Of a stretch of DNA of 64,000 nt, positions 62,755-64,000 are shown piece by piece. Source of the DNA: Streptomycetaceae bacterium (lineage in GTDB: Bacteria; Actinomycetota; Actinomycetes; Nanopelagicales; Nanopelagicaceae); assembly GCA_027490815.1 (NCBI GenBank), contig JAIXXJ010000029.1, positions 1-64,000 on the forward strand. The letters run 5' to 3'. The position numbers and the translations under genes are program-made. The notes beneath the pieces are model-generated. The model did not search any database and had not been told where the DNA came from. It saw only the letters and a program-made list of their open reading frames with translations. Within the stretch, counting starts at the first letter, position 1. Every line of letters begins with the position of its first letter.

Positions 62755-64000
62755 GTCGCACTATTTACGATCTCATTGGTTTGGCCGCTGGTATTGCCTT
62801 TATTTTGGCTTTAAAAGGGCTGTCTCACCCAAAGACTGCGCGTAGAGGAAATTTGATTGGCGCTTTTGGTGCCGGCCTTGCAACACTCGTAGTCTTTTTT
62901 TATGCAAGCCCAAGTGTTTACGGCAAAGCTGAATCATCATTGCCGCTTAATAATCTTGGTTGGATTCTTGGAGCAATCGCTGTTGGTTTAATCATTGGTG
63001 TTCCAGCTGCACGTAAAGTAGAGATGACCCAGATGCCGCAGTTGGTTGCACTCTTTAACGGAGTAGGTGGCGGCGCAGCAGCGTTAGTAGCAATTGTGGA
63101 ATATCTAAACTTGGGTTCAGAGGCAACAACTGCCCAAGTTGTCTTTACAGTGTTTACAGTAATTGTTGGATGCGTCTCTTTCAGCGGATCAATCATCACA
63201 TTCATGAAGCTTCAAGAACTTATGACAACTAGACCAGTGGTTTTCCCAGCTGGACGGTTTGTTATTGCTGCAACACTTGCATCTGTCATCGGCGTGGGCG
63301 GTTGGGTTGTTTCAGCACTTGGCACGACTCCATTGCTCATACTTGCTGCTCTGTCCTTGCTTTTTGGAGTTCTTTTTGTACTTCCTGTGGGGGGCGCAGA
63401 TGTTCCAATTGTTATCTCACTTCTCAATGCATTCACTGGATTAACAGTTGCTGCAAGTGGATATGTACTCGACTCAGTACTTTTGATTATTGCAGGAACT
63501 TTAGTAGGTGCATCTGGAACTATTTTGACTCGATTGATGGCAGATGCAATGGGTCGATCTTTGTTTGGAACTCTCTTTGGTGCATTCACTGCCAAACCAC
63601 AAGATTCTTCTGGAGTAGCCGAAGATCGTCCTGTTCGATCTGGATCAGCAGATGATGTTGCAATCTTGCTTAACTATGCACGTCGGGTCGTTATTGTTCC
63701 TGGATTTGGTCTGGCTGTTGCTCAAGCACAACATACGGTTCGGGAGTTAGCAGATCTCATGATTTCAAAAGGCATTGATGTTGCTTATGGAATTCACCCA
63801 GTAGCAGGACGTATGCCAGGACACATGAACGTATTGCTTGCCGAGGCAAATGTTCCTTATGATCAATTAGTTGAAATGGATGAAGTCAATCCAACGTTTG
63901 GACAAACCGATGTTGCTATTGTTATTGGTGCAAACGATGTCGTAAATCCAGCAGCAAAAACCACGCCGGGGTGTCCGATATATGGAATGCCAATTCTTGA
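62751..64000 (+). CDS. pntB: NAD(P) transhydrogenase subunit beta (cut by window edge)
   Basis: Starts in the ATGA overlap at 62751 and runs open to the right edge (about 416 residues seen of roughly 460). Nine-helix membrane domain II with LVALFNGVGGGAAALVA, then the NADP-binding domain III: IVPGFGLAVAQAQ, YGIHPVAGRMPGHMNVLLAEA and IGANDVVNPAA. Forms the proton path. Confidence 0.96.
   Translation, partial: MSRTIYDLIGLAAGIAFILALKGLSHPKTARRGNLIGAFGAGLATLVVFFYASPSVYGKAESSLPLNNLGWILGAIAVGLIIGVPAARKVEMTQMPQLVALFNGVGGGAAALVAIVEYLNLGSEATTAQVVFTVFTVIVGCVSFSGSIITFMKLQELMTTRPVVFPAGRFVIAATLASVIGVGGWVVSALGTTPLLILAALSLLFGVLFVLPVGGADVPIVISLLNAFTGLTVAASGYVLDSVLLIIAGTLVGASGTILTRLMADAMGRSLFGTLFGAFTAKPQDSSGVAEDRPVRSGSADDVAILLNYARRVVIVPGFGLAVAQAQHTVRELADLMISKGIDVAYGIHPVAGRMPGHMNVLLAEANVPYDQLVEMDEVNPTFGQTDVAIVIGANDVVNPAAKTTPGCPIYGMPIL

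Overview
The window looks like a chromosomal piece of a streamlined freshwater actinobacterium of the acI group (Nanopelagicales, the Planktophila/Nanopelagicus type). Three things point there: an actinorhodopsin gene (49903-50664); a gene order that closely follows Mycobacterium in several blocks while the DNA is AT-rich for an actinobacterium; and very tight packing, with overlapping stops, 1-4 nt overlaps inside operons and few gaps above 300 bases. Many start codons have a TAnnnT box exactly 6-7 nt upstream, as expected for leaderless mRNAs.

Positions 243-5083 hold a small integrative element of about 4.8 kb inserted in the 3' end of the RNase P RNA gene (rnpB, 5064-5423, minus strand). 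It is bounded by 23-bp direct repeats. It carries a tyrosine integrase, a helix-turn-helix protein, a divergent operon of an excisionase-like protein and an AT-hook protein, an AT-rich repeat and palindrome region resembling an origin or partition site, a five-repeat zinc-finger protein with a GIY-YIG-like C-terminus, and a remnant of a SHOCT-domain gene. Two near-consensus promoters on opposite strands occupy the same 36 bp between the two operons. This is the most unusual part of the window.

The rest is core genome. 5.4-12.4 kb: TerC behind a yybP-ykoY (Mn2+) riboswitch, GABA aminotransferase opposite an Orn/Lys/Arg decarboxylase-like protein, an RNase H-phosphatase fusion with its zinc-ribbon partner, tRNA-Val, peroxiredoxin and DUF3052. 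12.5-26.2 kb: aceE, an MFS carrier, a CnoX-like chaperone, an AI-2E-family protein, an aldehyde dehydrogenase, an ABC-2 transporter, cobalamin adenosyltransferase, murA and glpX. 26.2-47.2 kb: a long minus-strand block (atpCDGAHFEB, atpZ/atpI, wecA, glyA, YrdC-like, prmC, prfA, rpmE, rho, thrB, thrC, hom, lysA, argS) that closely matches the mycobacterial order except for glyA. 

47.3-64 kb: tRNA-Leu, a SAM-IV riboswitch with metY, actinorhodopsin, a HlyIII-type protein, a DivIVA-like coiled coil, an acyltransferase, a histone-H1-like membrane protein, rdgB-rph-murI-DUF2017-clpS-GH18-DUF3039 (again mycobacterial order for the first five), argF, and the start of the proton-translocating transhydrogenase operon, which runs off the right edge. 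Actinorhodopsin, ATP synthase and transhydrogenase together make a proton-motive-force circuit: light or respiration charges the membrane, and ATP and NADPH are drawn from it.
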